Positions 47,126 to 59,061 of a stretch of DNA of 64,000 nucleotides are shown in pieces (position 1 is the stretch's first letter; the number at the start of each line of letters is the position of its first letter). The stretch covers positions 1 through 64,000 of the forward strand of contig NZ_VFVR01000002.1 of assembly GCF_006442205.1 (NCBI RefSeq). Reading direction: 5' to 3'. Under the pieces are notes generated by a model. The model did not search any database, was not told the DNA's origin, and was given only the letters and a program-made list of their open reading frames with translations. The stretch comes from Mesorhizobium sp. B2-3-12 (GTDB lineage: Bacteria > Pseudomonadota > Alphaproteobacteria > Rhizobiales > Rhizobiaceae). A program made the translations under genes and the position numbers.

Positions 47126-47878
47126 TCAGCTCCTTTTCACGAGCCATTCCGGGCTGCCCTCGATGGAGACGGGCGGCCTCGGATAGGGCTGATTGTGCTT
47201 GCTGACGTGGTCCCGGTAGTCATAGCGCGCGCCGGGAAAACCGAGCATGCGCCACGAGACCATGTCCTTGTTTCCGCCATAGACCGGATCGGCGAAGAAC
47301 CCTTCCATGGTGTTCTGCAGCAGAAGCCCGAAGAAGCCGGCGGCCTTGACGCCACCGGGCAATTCGACCTTTCCGGCTTCCATGGCGGTCAGGAACGCAT
47401 CCTGGTCGGCCGGCTGGAGCTCGACGAATGTCTTGCCGTCGCGCTGCTTCAGGAAAGCGTCGATGGCGGCAAGGCCCGAGCGATAGCGTTGGGCCGGGTT
47501 CGCCTCGCCCTGATATCCCTGCGTGGGCAATCCCGGCAGGAACGGTCCTTTCGTGTAGAGCCGGCTCGACGTTCCGAACGCGCCCGTCAACTGACGGTCT
47601 ATATAGACGGCGCAGCCAGCCTCCTTGCCGCCCATCGACAGGTCGTCGGCGGGAATGATGCGGTCGACGATGGCTTCGACCAGGGCGGCTTCCTGCGGCG
47701 TGAAGAACTGCCAGCCGCCTGACACGACCTGCACCGGCGGATCGGACGACAGCGGCGCCCAAGGCAGCGAGCCCGACAAGGATCGGGCAAAGCTTGCCGA
47801 TGTTGCCGTGACCGTAAACATCGCAACCGAAGACATAAAAAGACGCCGGCTCAGGCGGACAGTATTATAACGATCCAT
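47126..47878 (-). CDS. gluconate 2-dehydrogenase subunit 3 family protein
   Basis: A 250-residue small subunit with a Tat-like signal (RLSRRLFMSSVAMF). The mature part carries the family stretch FFTPQEAALVEAIVDRIIPA and C-terminal GFPGARYDYRDHV. Subunit 3 helps export and assemble the FAD subunit, which lacks its own signal. The ATG at 47878 is preferred because the preceding 15 codons are not hydrophobic or conserved. First gene of the three-gene operon. Confidence 0.92.
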   Translation of the reverse strand: MDRYNTVRLSRRLFMSSVAMFTVTATSASFARSLSGSLPWAPLSSDPPVQVVSGGWQFFTPQEAALVEAIVDRIIPADDLSMGGKEAGCAVYIDRQLTGAFGTSSRLYTKGPFLPGLPTQGYQGEANPAQRYRSGLAAIDAFLKQRDGKTFVELQPADQDAFLTAMEAGKVELPGGVKAAGFFGLLLQNTMEGFFADPVYGGNKDMVSWRMLGFPGARYDYRDHVSKHNQPYPRPPVSIEGSPEWLVKRS

Positions 47879-48299
47879 CGAAGGCACTCCGACAGTAACA
47901 GACACGCGCCACGGAACACGCACAAATCATGACCAAACTAGTTGGGTTTAAGTCATGCCTATCCATTGGAGTCAGCGTGCGGAAAGAAACCGCCATCGTC
48001 AAGCAGATCACGAAATCGTTAGATTAGGCCAAGCCGTCTGCTTATCGCCGTCCGCTAATGTACTGGCGACTAAACGATATAATCTTATTCGATGGAGGCA
48101 AAGGGGACCGTCGGCCGCCGCTCCGGCGATAGCCGAATTGACCGGGATACGACAGGCCAACCATCCGTTGCGCGCGGCGTCTGGCTGCGACGGCGCAATC
48201 CGCCGGATGGTGTCGGCGCTGATGGAAACGCCCCGCTTGCATGCCTGCAAACGGGGCGTCGTAAATGGTATCGCTTGTCGCCCGTGATAGGTGCGGGGA
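47879..48299. other. 421-bp intergenic region
   Basis: Between the dehydrogenase operon (whose promoter should lie near 47880-47950) and the serA end. It holds the serA terminator hairpin at its right. The left half is AT-richer than average. I see no credible gene. Confidence 0.5.
48228..48259 (-). terminator. terminator of the serCA operon
   Basis: Stem ACGCCCCG-TTGCA / TGCAA-CGGGGCGT with one internal mismatch and a 4-nt loop, followed on the minus strand by TTTCC. It is 41 bp past the serA stop. Confidence 0.7.
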
Positions 48300-49901
48300 T
48301 TAGATCCCGCCGACGTCGAACTGCAGCCGCTTTGCCGAGTCGATCGACTTGTGGTCGCGCACCTGCGCCAGCACCTTTTCCGGGAACGGCGCGTCGAGAT
48401 AGAGCAGCGCGATGGCGTCGCCGCCCGGCCGGTTGCGGCCAAGCTGGAAGTTGGCGATGTTGACATCGTTCTCGCCGCACACCGTGCCGAGCAGGCCGAT
48501 GATGCCGGGCGCATCGGCGTTGGTCGTATACAACATGTGCTGGCCGACTTCGGCGTCGAGATTGATGCCCTTGATCTGGATGAAGCGCGGCTTGCCGTCG
48601 GAGAAGCAGGTGCCGGCGATCGAGCGGGTCATATGCTCGGTCTTGACGGTCAGCTTGATATAGCCGTCGAACACGCCCGACTTGTCGCGCTTGACCTCGG
48701 CGACGATGATGCCGCGCTCCTTCACCATGATCGGCGCCGAGACCATGTTGACGTCGGCGACCTGCGGGCGGATCAGTCCGGCAAGCGCGGCACTGATCAG
48801 CGCGCGCGTGTTCATCGTCGCGGTCGAACCATCGAACAGAATCTCGACCTCGCTGATCGGATCGTCGGTGACCTGGCCGACAAAGGCGCCCAGCACTTCG
48901 GCGAGCTTCACGAACGGCTTCAGCCGCGGCGCTTCTTCCGCCGTGATCGACGGCATGTTGATGGCGTTGGAGACCGCGCCCTTGATCAGGTAGTCGGCCA
49001 TCTGCTCGGCGACCTGCAGCGCGACATTCTCCTGCGCCTCCGCCGTCGAGGCGCCAAGATGTGGTGTCGCCACCACGTTCTCCATGCCGAACAGCGCATT
49101 CTGCTCGGCCGGCTCGACCTCGAACACGTCGATGCCGGCGCCCGCCACCTTGCCGCTCTTCAGCGCCGCGACGAGGTCGGCCTCGACCACCAGCCCGCCG
49201 CGAGCGCAATTGATGATGCGCACGCCCTTCTTCATCTTGGCGATCGCCGCCGCGTCGATGATGTTGCGCGTCTTGTCGGTCAGCGGCGTGTGGAGCGTGA
49301 TGAAGTCCGCACGGGCGAAGAGTTCGTCCAGTTCGACCTTGTCGACGCCGAGTTCCTCGGCGCGCTTGTCCGACAGGAACGGGTCGAAGGCGACGACATG
49401 CATCTTCAGCCCGACGCCGCGTGTGGCGACGATCGAACCGATATTGCCGCAGCCGATGACGCCCAAGGTCTTGCCGGTGATCTCGACGCCCATGAAGCGG
49501 TTCTTCTCCCATTTGCCGGCATGGGTCGAAGCATTGGCTTCCGGGATCTGGCGGGCGAGCGCGAAGATCATCGCCACCGCGTGTTCGGCCGTCGTGATCG
49601 AATTGCCGAAGGGCGTGTTCATCACGATGATGCCCTTTCGGCTCGCCGCCGGGATATCGACATTGTCGACGCCGATGCCGGCGCGGCCGATGACCTTGAG
49701 ATTGGTTGCGGCGTTGATCAGCTTCTCGGTGACCTTGGTCGCCGAGCGGATGGCGAGCCCATCATACTGGCCGATCACTTCGGCGAGCTTTTCCTTGTCC
49801 TTGCCGAGATCGGGCAGATAGTCGACCTCGACGCCGCGATCCTTGAAGATCTGCACGGCGGTGGGTGAGAGTTTGTCTGAGACGAGAACGCGGGGCGCCA
49901 T
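48300..49901 (-). CDS. serA: D-3-phosphoglycerate dehydrogenase
   Basis: Oxidises 3-phosphoglycerate to 3-phosphohydroxypyruvate, first step of serine synthesis. A 533-residue long-form SerA: substrate/NAD domains with GRAGIGVDNVD, GVIGCGNIGS and the catalytic-region HTPLT, then an intervening ASB domain and a C-terminal ACT domain (about 455-525) for serine feedback (GIIGLLGTVCGENDVNIANF). It follows serC in the same operon. Confidence 0.97.
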   Translation of the reverse strand: MAPRVLVSDKLSPTAVQIFKDRGVEVDYLPDLGKDKEKLAEVIGQYDGLAIRSATKVTEKLINAATNLKVIGRAGIGVDNVDIPAASRKGIIVMNTPFGNSITTAEHAVAMIFALARQIPEANASTHAGKWEKNRFMGVEITGKTLGVIGCGNIGSIVATRGVGLKMHVVAFDPFLSDKRAEELGVDKVELDELFARADFITLHTPLTDKTRNIIDAAAIAKMKKGVRIINCARGGLVVEADLVAALKSGKVAGAGIDVFEVEPAEQNALFGMENVVATPHLGASTAEAQENVALQVAEQMADYLIKGAVSNAINMPSITAEEAPRLKPFVKLAEVLGAFVGQVTDDPISEVEILFDGSTATMNTRALISAALAGLIRPQVADVNMVSAPIMVKERGIIVAEVKRDKSGVFDGYIKLTVKTEHMTRSIAGTCFSDGKPRFIQIKGINLDAEVGQHMLYTTNADAPGIIGLLGTVCGENDVNIANFQLGRNRPGGDAIALLYLDAPFPEKVLAQVRDHKSIDSAKRLQFDVGGI

Positions 49902-49964
49902 GGCGGCCTCCTTGAAAATGGGATTGGTCCGGAAATGGGCGGCCCGCGAGCCGCCACAGGATTC

Positions 49965-51140
49965 TCAGGCAGCCGCTTTCAGCGACGCCTTCTGGCTGGC
50001 AAAAGCCCAGTCGAGCCAGGGCAGCAGCGCCTCGAGATCGGAGGTCTCGACGGTTGCGCCGCACCAGATGCGCAATCCCGGTGGGGCGTCGCGGTAGGAA
50101 CCGATGTCGTAGGCGACGCCTTCCTTGTCGAGCGTCGAGACAAGCCCCTTGGCGAACGCCGCCTGCCCGTCGGCGTCGAGCGCCGCGATATACGGGTCGC
50201 TGAAGGACAGGCAGACCGACGTGTTCGAGCGCGTCGCCGGCGCGGCGGCGAGATGGCCGAGCCAGGATGAGCTCTCCACGAACCGGTCGAGAACCGCGGC
50301 ATTGGCATCCGCCCGGGCGACCAGCGCATCGAGCCCGCCGATCGACTTCGCCCAATTGAGCGCGTCGAGATAGTCCTCCACGCACAGCATCGACGGCGTG
50401 TTGATGGTTTCGCCCTTGAAGATGCCCTCGATCAGCTTGCCGCCCGAGGTCAGGCGGAAGATTTTCGGCAGCGGCCATGCGGGCTTGTAGCTCTCCAGCC
50501 GTGCGACGGCACGTGGGCTGAGGATCAGCATGCCATGCGCGCCCTCGCCGCCCAGCACCTTCTGCCAGGAGAAGGTCACGACATCGAGCTTCTCGAAATC
50601 GAGCCTCTGCGCGAAGGCGGCCGACGTCGCATCGCAGATGGTCAGGCCCTTGCGGTCCGCCGGGATGAAATCGCCGTCCGGCACGCGCACGCCCGAGGTC
50701 GTGCCGTTCCAGGTGAAGACCACGTCGCGGTCGAAATCGATCTTGGCCAGATCGGGCAGCGCGCCATAGCCGGCCTCGATCTTTCTGGTATCGGCGAGTT
50801 TCAGCTGCTTGACCACATCGGTGACCCAGCCGGAGCCGAAGCTTTCCCAGGCGACCATGTCGACGCCGCGCTCGCCGAGCAGCGACCACAGCGCCATCTC
50901 GACAGCACCTGTGTCCGAGGCCGGCACGATGCCGATGCGGTAGTCCTGGGGAACGTTGAGAATCTCGCGCGTCAGCTCGATCGCCTGCTCGAGCTTGGTC
51001 TTGCCGATCTTGGCGCGGTGGGAACGGCCAAGCGCGGCGGATTTCAGCGCCTCGACCGACCAGCCGGGGCGTTTTGCGCAGGGACCTGAGGAAAAATTGG
51101 GATTTGCCGGACGGAGTCCGGGCTTCGCATGCGTCGTCAT
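49965..51140 (-). CDS. serC: phosphoserine aminotransferase
   Basis: A 391-residue PLP enzyme, second step of serine synthesis. N-terminus [20 protein letters not shown] is typical of the alphaproteobacterial SerC type, and [16 protein letters not shown] contains the PLP lysine. It is 63 bp upstream of serA, so the pathway genes are coexpressed. Confidence 0.96.
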   Translation of the reverse strand: MTTHAKPGLRPANPNFSSGPCAKRPGWSVEALKSAALGRSHRAKIGKTKLEQAIELTREILNVPQDYRIGIVPASDTGAVEMALWSLLGERGVDMVAWESFGSGWVTDVVKQLKLADTRKIEAGYGALPDLAKIDFDRDVVFTWNGTTSGVRVPDGDFIPADRKGLTICDATSAAFAQRLDFEKLDVVTFSWQKVLGGEGAHGMLILSPRAVARLESYKPAWPLPKIFRLTSGGKLIEGIFKGETINTPSMLCVEDYLDALNWAKSIGGLDALVARADANAAVLDRFVESSSWLGHLAAAPATRSNTSVCLSFSDPYIAALDADGQAAFAKGLVSTLDKEGVAYDIGSYRDAPPGLRIWCGATVETSDLEALLPWLDWAFASQKASLKAAA

Positions 51141-51259
51141 CGTGGTCTATCCTTCCAGATAGTGGCCCCTCGTTGGGGAGGGGTGGCCCACGGACGGCGA
51201 TATGCGTTCAGGCCTCGGGCGTCAAGAGGAAAGTTTTTGTCGCTGGCAGGATACCAGAT

Positions 51260-51298
51260 GCACGTCGCCCAAAGTGCACAGCGGTTTGGGCGACGTGC
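51260..51298. repeat. perfect palindrome of dispersed intergenic type
   Basis: 14-bp perfect arms GCACGTCGCCCAAA / TTTGGGCGACGTGC around an 11-nt loop. The same arm word recurs in decayed form at 2061 and in a related palindrome at 60434-60477. The stem lies upstream of serC and just past the outer membrane gene that reads towards it. Confidence 0.75.
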
Positions 51299-51328
51299 AA
51301 TCAGGATCTCGCGCTTTCAAACGCAAAC

Positions 51329-51348
51329 GGCGGACCACAGGATCCGCC
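51329..51348 (-). terminator. weak hairpin after the 286-residue outer membrane protein gene
   Basis: Short 6-bp stem GGCGGA/TCCGCC with an 8-nt loop, followed on the minus strand by GTTTGCGTTTG. Position fits termination of the outer membrane gene that ends at 51374. Confidence 0.4.
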
Positions 51349-51373
51349 GCCAAAGTCCCGGTCTTTGCCAAGC

Positions 51374-52234
51374 CTACCAGAGATCGTAGCGCAGCCCGAG
51401 CTTGACCGTCTGGTAGTCGATGCCCTTGTGAATGTTGAAGGCGCCATTGTCATAAGCGACATATCTGCCGTCCGGCACCGAGAAATATTCATAGCCCAGA
51501 TCGACGGAAACGTTCTTGGTAACCTGGTAAGATAGCCCGGCGCCAATCGAGTAAGCGAAGTTGAATTTGGCAGCCGTATCGGTTTGGCCATCATACCCTG
51601 CAGGGTCATTACAGAAAAACCCGCCCGTTCCGGCAGAGTTTACTGGCGTTTCCACACAATCCTTCGCGCCAATGCTCTTATAATATTTGTTGTAGGCAAG
51701 GCCGATACCACCGCCAATATACGGAGTGATCCCAACATAAGTGCCGAGATCGACATAGCCGTTGGCCATGACGCTGTAAGCTTTGTTGCTGCCGTTGTCG
51801 AACTGATCGCATGGCTGCGATGCGGGCGCGGAATTGATGGTTCCGAAACCGTCATCTACGAGCGTCGTGCCTTTACAAGTGGTGGCAAGCTTCTGATGAT
51901 CCGCGAATTTATTGGTCGGCAGGATCCCGCCATTCAGTTCCACCCGAAGATAGTCGTTGACGTGATAGCCCATGCCGACGCTGCCCGTAAAAAGGCTGCT
52001 CTCGGACGTAAAGCTGTTCAGGGGCCCGCTCGAGACCTCCTCGTGATCGAATGGGTGGCTGAACGCGTAGCCGACGTCGCCGCGCAAGTACCAACCCGAG
52101 CCAACCTCGACCGGCACATAGTCCGGCGCCTGGTCGACATAGATCGGCGGATCGTAATCTGCGGCGAGTGCGGACGTTAGCGGCAACAGGGCGAATGCGC
52201 CAAGCGCCAGCGCCGTACGCGATATTGATATCAT
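51374..52234 (-). CDS. outer membrane beta-barrel protein (Omp25/31-like)
   Basis: A 286-residue secreted protein. A signal peptide ends SALAADYD; the mature part alternates hydrophobic strands and Gly/Tyr-rich turns (GWYLRGDVGYAFSHPF, TPYIGGGIGLAYNKYY) and ends in the aromatic TVKLGLRYDLW, typical of an eight-strand barrel. It resembles rhizobial/Brucella outer membrane proteins. The next gene upstream is a similar protein, suggesting duplication. Confidence 0.88.
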   Translation of the reverse strand: MISISRTALALGAFALLPLTSALAADYDPPIYVDQAPDYVPVEVGSGWYLRGDVGYAFSHPFDHEEVSSGPLNSFTSESSLFTGSVGMGYHVNDYLRVELNGGILPTNKFADHQKLATTCKGTTLVDDGFGTINSAPASQPCDQFDNGSNKAYSVMANGYVDLGTYVGITPYIGGGIGLAYNKYYKSIGAKDCVETPVNSAGTGGFFCNDPAGYDGQTDTAAKFNFAYSIGAGLSYQVTKNVSVDLGYEYFSVPDGRYVAYDNGAFNIHKGIDYQTVKLGLRYDLW

Positions 52235-52385
52235 GGTCCCCGGCTCCCGAATTCCGCGCCGTCAAACAAGCAACGGCGGCCAACGTTTCACGAGCCATTG
52301 TTAACCATAGTGGTTAAGTGCCGGTTAAGGCTAACAGAGCGTTAGCGAATTGATTTTCGAACGAGCTGACTTCGGATTGTCTCAA

Positions 52386-52415
52386 ACGAAAACCGCCCGG
52401 CTGATACCGGGCGGT
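52386..52415 (-). terminator. terminator after the second outer membrane protein gene
   Basis: Perfect 9-bp stem ACCGCCCGG / CCGGGCGGT with a 6-nt loop followed by TTTTCG on the minus strand, 26 bp after the stop. Confidence 0.85.
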
Positions 52416-52441
52416 CGACGAATTCTGGAAGTCCGAGGCGG

Positions 52442-53302
52442 TTACTTGGTGTAGATCGGCTCGGGTTCCGGCTGGTAGGCCACCACAGGTGCGGCGCAAC
52501 CATTGTTGCCGCCGAACTGGTAGCGCAGGCCGCCGCGCACCTCGTGGGTGTTGAAGCCATGGTCGAAGCCCGGCCCGGCGCCCGGCGTGGCGCCGGCTGG
52601 ACCATATTCGAACATGCGACCGCCCTGGATATGGGAGAAGCGGTAGCCGGCATCGAGGATGACTTTGTCGGTGAGGCAGTAGGAAGCACCGGCCATGACC
52701 GCATAGGCGAAGCGCCAGCTGGATGTTCCCGGGTTGGACTCGGTAGCGCCCGGCGTCGGGTCGTAGACAGTATCCCACTTGACGCGCGCGCCACCGATAC
52801 CGGCGCCAACATAAGGCGTGATGCCGTGCCAGGTGCCGATATCGACATAGGCATTGGCGAGCAGCAGCAAGGCGCTCATCTTCGACGATTCGACCGAGGT
52901 CGTGGTAGCATCCGAAGTGCCGCCGCTAAAGTTCGACTTGAACCAGTAGTCGGCGGTCAGGTCGGTGCGGAAGTGTTCGTTGATCTTGTAGCCGACGCCG
53001 GCGCCGAGCGAGAATCCGCCCTTGAGCTTGCCATAGTCGAAGGACTTGCTGCCGGCGACCCCGACAGGAGGTCCGCACGGGCAAGGGTCGGCTCCGTAAG
53101 TGATGTAGTCGATGTCGCCCACCTTCGACTTGTGGTAGTCGATGTCGCCACGGATGTACCAGCCGCCAACGTCGACCGGTTGCTCGTAGACCGGCGGCGG
53201 TGCCTCTTCGACCTGCGGCTCGGGCAGGTCGGCTGCGAACACTGGCCAGGCCAGGCCCGCGAACAGCAGCGCGAACAGGGCCTTTCTTGCTGTATTGAAC
53301 AT
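52442..53302 (-). CDS. outer membrane beta-barrel protein
   Basis: A 286-residue porin-like protein with signal (ending PVFAADL), a Pro-rich linker (PEPQVEEAPPPVYEQP) and barrel strands GGWYIRGDIDYHKSK, ITPYVGAGIGGARVKW and NTHEVRGGLRYQFGG. The linker after the signal peptide is common in this family. It ends PEPEPIYTK rather than with an aromatic residue, so the last strand is likely followed by a short tail. ATG at 53302 is placed directly before the signal; the longer frame is non-conserved. Confidence 0.88.
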   Translation of the reverse strand: MFNTARKALFALLFAGLAWPVFAADLPEPQVEEAPPPVYEQPVDVGGWYIRGDIDYHKSKVGDIDYITYGADPCPCGPPVGVAGSKSFDYGKLKGGFSLGAGVGYKINEHFRTDLTADYWFKSNFSGGTSDATTTSVESSKMSALLLLANAYVDIGTWHGITPYVGAGIGGARVKWDTVYDPTPGATESNPGTSSWRFAYAVMAGASYCLTDKVILDAGYRFSHIQGGRMFEYGPAGATPGAGPGFDHGFNTHEVRGGLRYQFGGNNGCAAPVVAYQPEPEPIYTK

Positions 53303-53482
53303 GCTTGTCACCCCTAGAAATCCTCGGAACGCCGATCGTGTCCGAATGAGATTGGCTTTCAGGCGTGGATAATGAATTGCAAAAGTTAAAAGGCGTTTAA
53401 CCCTGTCGATTAACCACGAATCTCTAAAATCCGAGGGATTCGGCAATGATTTCGACAGAAATTGACCGGTTCCGCGGCCAAC

Positions 53483-53506
53483 AAAAAAGCCCGCCGAGGG
53501 GCGAGC
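53483..53506 (-). terminator. terminator after glmM
   Basis: Stem GCTCGCC / GGCGGGC (one G-T pair) with a 4-nt loop and then TTTTTT on the minus strand, 34 bp after the glmM stop. Confidence 0.9.
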
Positions 53507-53539
53507 TTTCGATGCGTTGTCTTCCAGGCGGAGCGCAGA

Positions 53540-54892
<1,353 letters not shown>

Positions 54893-55261
54893 GCTAGCCA
54901 GTATCCCTGATTGTCCTTAGCCGGCACGTCATGCCACAATTGGCCGTCGCGCCTCGATCACATTGTGTGATTATATGTTACCAATCCTTAGAAAATCATT
55001 GTTGTGCGCTGCACACAACATGGCCACCGCCTAGCATGGGAACACTGTTGCGCCACAATATACCAGTTTTGCGAGCCATTCGGCGCAGATGCACCCTGAA
55101 AATTCTTGCCATGTCGGCCCTGACGCCCAAAGATTTCATCACCTTGTCGTTAGAACGCGACTTTCGGCGATATATAAGCCACCTGGCATCTGGCGCAACC
55201 GATCGTTGAGCGTTATTGATTCGCTGGGACGTATAATGGGCTGCAGCAACGGAGAAACGCT
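54893..55261 (+). other. 369-bp divergent region upstream of the Cys-repeat gene
   Basis: Between glmM (-) and the first repeat protein (+). A TATAAT (55232-55237) 25 bp before the start codon is the probable -10 box; the best -35 candidate TTGAGC (55206-55211) is at 20-bp spacing, which is long. No gene seen; open frames are short and unremarkable. Confidence 0.5.
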
Positions 55262-56101
55262 ATGCTCATCCACCGACTTGCCACTCTGACCGGCCTTGCG
55301 GTCGCGACGTTGTTCCTGGCGGCGCCAGCCAATGCGCTGACGATGGCCGAGTGCAGCACGAAGTATAACGCCGCCAAGGACGCGGGGACACTTGCCGGGG
55401 CGACCTGGAACCAGTTCCGCAAGGCGCAATGCGGTACCGACGCCGCAGCCACCACGGACACCAAGGCGGCCACGACCAAAGCCGCCGAGACGAAGCCGGC
55501 CAAGACGACCAAGGCCGCGGCCGCCGCCGATGACGGCGCTGCCAAAGGGCTGACCGCCAAGGAATGCAGCACCAAATACCAGGCGGCCAAGGCCGCGGGC
55601 ACGCTGAACGGCATGAAGTGGAACGACTTCCGCAAGACCGAATGCGCCGCTGGCGCATCCGCTGCAGCAACCACCACCAAGCCGGCCACCACCAAGGCGG
55701 CTGCCGCTCCGGCCGATGGCGGCAAAGGGCTGACCATGGCCGAATGCAGCACCAAGTACCAGGCGGCCAAGACGGCAAACACGTTGAAGGGCCAGAAGTG
55801 GAACGACTTCCGCAAGGCCGAATGCGGCGCCGGCGCGTCCGACGATGACAGCGTGCCTGCCCCCAGCGAGGCGACCTACACCAAGGAGCCGGCAAAGCCG
55901 ACGACGGTTGCACCCAAGGGCGTCACTTTCCCCTCCGCGATCTCGGCGAAATATGCCAGCGAGACCCCCGGAAAGGGCCGCATGCATACCTGCCTCGACC
56001 AATATTACGTCCTCAAGGACGCCAACGCGCTCGGCGGCCTGAAGTGGATCCAGAAGGGCGGCGGTTTCTACAGCCTTTGCAACGCCAAGCTGAAGGGCTG
56101 A
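55262..56101 (+). CDS. secreted protein with four two-cysteine repeats
   Basis: A 279-residue exported protein that I cannot assign to a named family with certainty. The signal peptide ends PANA. It then has three near-identical units CSTKYxAAKxAxTLxGxxWN..FRKxxC: Cys31-Cys57, Cys102-Cys128, Cys162-Cys188, always 26 residues apart, joined by Ala/Thr/Lys linkers. The C-terminal domain repeats the pattern once more with a longer loop (Cys244-Cys273, 29 apart; KDANALGGLKWIQKGGGFYS). All eight cysteines fall in these pairs, so four disulfide-closed small domains are likely. Paralogue is next door. Confidence 0.8.
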   Translation: MLIHRLATLTGLAVATLFLAAPANALTMAECSTKYNAAKDAGTLAGATWNQFRKAQCGTDAAATTDTKAATTKAAETKPAKTTKAAAAADDGAAKGLTAKECSTKYQAAKAAGTLNGMKWNDFRKTECAAGASAAATTTKPATTKAAAAPADGGKGLTMAECSTKYQAAKTANTLKGQKWNDFRKAECGAGASDDDSVPAPSEATYTKEPAKPTTVAPKGVTFPSAISAKYASETPGKGRMHTCLDQYYVLKDANALGGLKWIQKGGGFYSLCNAKLKG

Positions 56102-56123
56102 CCGCCTAGCCACATTCTCCAAA

Positions 56124-56164
56124 CAAAGGCCCGCGCATCGCAAGATGCGTGGGCCTTTTTGTTG
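56124..56164 (+). terminator. terminator after the four-repeat gene
   Basis: Stem AAAGGCCCGCGCATC / GATGCGTGGGCCTTT (one mismatch) with a 4-nt loop and then TTGTT, 22 bp after the stop. It separates the two paralogues into distinct transcripts. Confidence 0.9.
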
Positions 56165-56256
56165 CGCGCTAAAGCGTGCGGCCTGCTCGCATCTGCATAC
56201 CGGGGAAGGGTCGGCATCATCAATTCGCCCACGCCGATAACTCGCAAAGATTCTGA

Positions 56257-56285
56257 TTGAACATATCAAGAACAAACAGTATACA
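56257..56285 (+). promoter_or_regulatory. sigma-70-like promoter of the two-repeat gene
   Basis: TTGAAC (56257-56262), 17 bp, TATACA (56280-56285), 36 bp before the ATG at 56322, which has a strong AGGAGG site. So the second paralogue has its own promoter. Confidence 0.65.
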
Positions 56286-56321
56286 AAAAGACGTCTGCTT
56301 GTTATCAACCAGGAGGGTTTT

Positions 56322-56780
56322 ATGCGCGGTTTGAAATTGGCGGTATTGGCTGTGACGGCATCGGTTGCTTGGAGCGTCGCGCCGGCAAGCGCCCTGACGA
56401 TGAAGGAATGCGGAGAGACCTATCGAGCAGCCAAGGAAGGCGGCACCCTGAACGGCATGGACTGGTCCGCTTTCCGCAAGGAGAAATGCGCGACATCAGC
56501 TACGGAAGGTGCCAGCGCGGATACGGTCAAAACCGAGCCGCAGCCGACAAAGGAAGCCAGCGCGGCGGTCGCTCCCACCGTAGCGCCGGCGGGCGTGACA
56601 TTCCCGACCACCCTTGCCGCCGAGTTCAAGGCCGAAAAGCCCGCGAAGGCGCGGATGAAGACCTGCCTGCAGGGTTACCACGGCAACAAGGAGGCGGGGA
56701 CGTTGAACGGCCTTCGCTGGATCCAGAAGGGCGGCGGCTATTACAGCCTTTGCAATGCGCGGCTTAAAGCTGAATCATAA
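56322..56780 (+). CDS. secreted protein with two two-cysteine repeats
   Basis: A 152-residue paralogue of the preceding gene. Signal ends PASA; one N-terminal unit (Cys30-Cys56, 26 apart, with TLNGMDWSAFRK) and one C-terminal unit (Cys115-Cys144, 29 apart, with GLRWIQKGGGYYSLCNARLK) joined by a Pro/Ala-rich linker. Exactly the first and last domain types of the larger protein are kept. Function unknown; spacing and context suggest a cell-envelope role. Confidence 0.8.
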   Translation: MRGLKLAVLAVTASVAWSVAPASALTMKECGETYRAAKEGGTLNGMDWSAFRKEKCATSATEGASADTVKTEPQPTKEASAAVAPTVAPAGVTFPTTLAAEFKAEKPAKARMKTCLQGYHGNKEAGTLNGLRWIQKGGGYYSLCNARLKAES

Positions 56781-56800
56781 AAATCGAATACGGCGGATAA

Positions 56801-57004
56801 AGCGGTCACCGTTTTCCGCGGACGTTGGACCTTCATCCTCGGGCTTGTCCCGAGGATCTGCTGTCGCGGGCGACATCTGGGCGCCGGATATGAGTTTGAA
56901 AACCGCCAACTCGGTTGCGTTGGCAGGTCCTCGGGACAAGCCCGAGGATGGCGCTCCAACGTACGTCCGGCCGGCTCATGGCGTTCCGTGAACGGTGAAC
57001 CGCT
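56801..57004. repeat. 204-bp inverted-repeat element
   Basis: The ends match as inverted repeats: AGCGGTCACCGTT on the left and, reversed, AGCGGTTCACCGTT on the right. Further in, GACGTTGGA and GACGTACGTTGGA, then CATCCTCGGGCTTGTCCCGAG on both sides (56834 and 56950 reversed). Each arm carries its own CCTCGGG..CCCGAGG hairpin. No ORF. It ends 6 bp before the ftsH stop codon, so it may also affect ftsH 3' end formation. Confidence 0.7.
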
Positions 57005-57009
57005 CTGGC

Positions 57010-58938
<1,929 letters not shown>

Positions 58939-59061
58939 CAATTGTCCCGTTGGCGTCCGCGAGCGGACACGCGTCGTGAGAGGAAACTTGGGCCTAACAT
59001 AGGGAGAGCACCTCCCCTTGCCAAGCAGAACAGCATGTCTGGGTTAAGCTTTCGCGCAGCA

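Noticed and set aside
48008..48514. 168-codon open frame on the minus strand overlapping the serA end
   Set aside because: Arg/Ser/Ala-rich shadow of serA that runs through the terminator hairpin.
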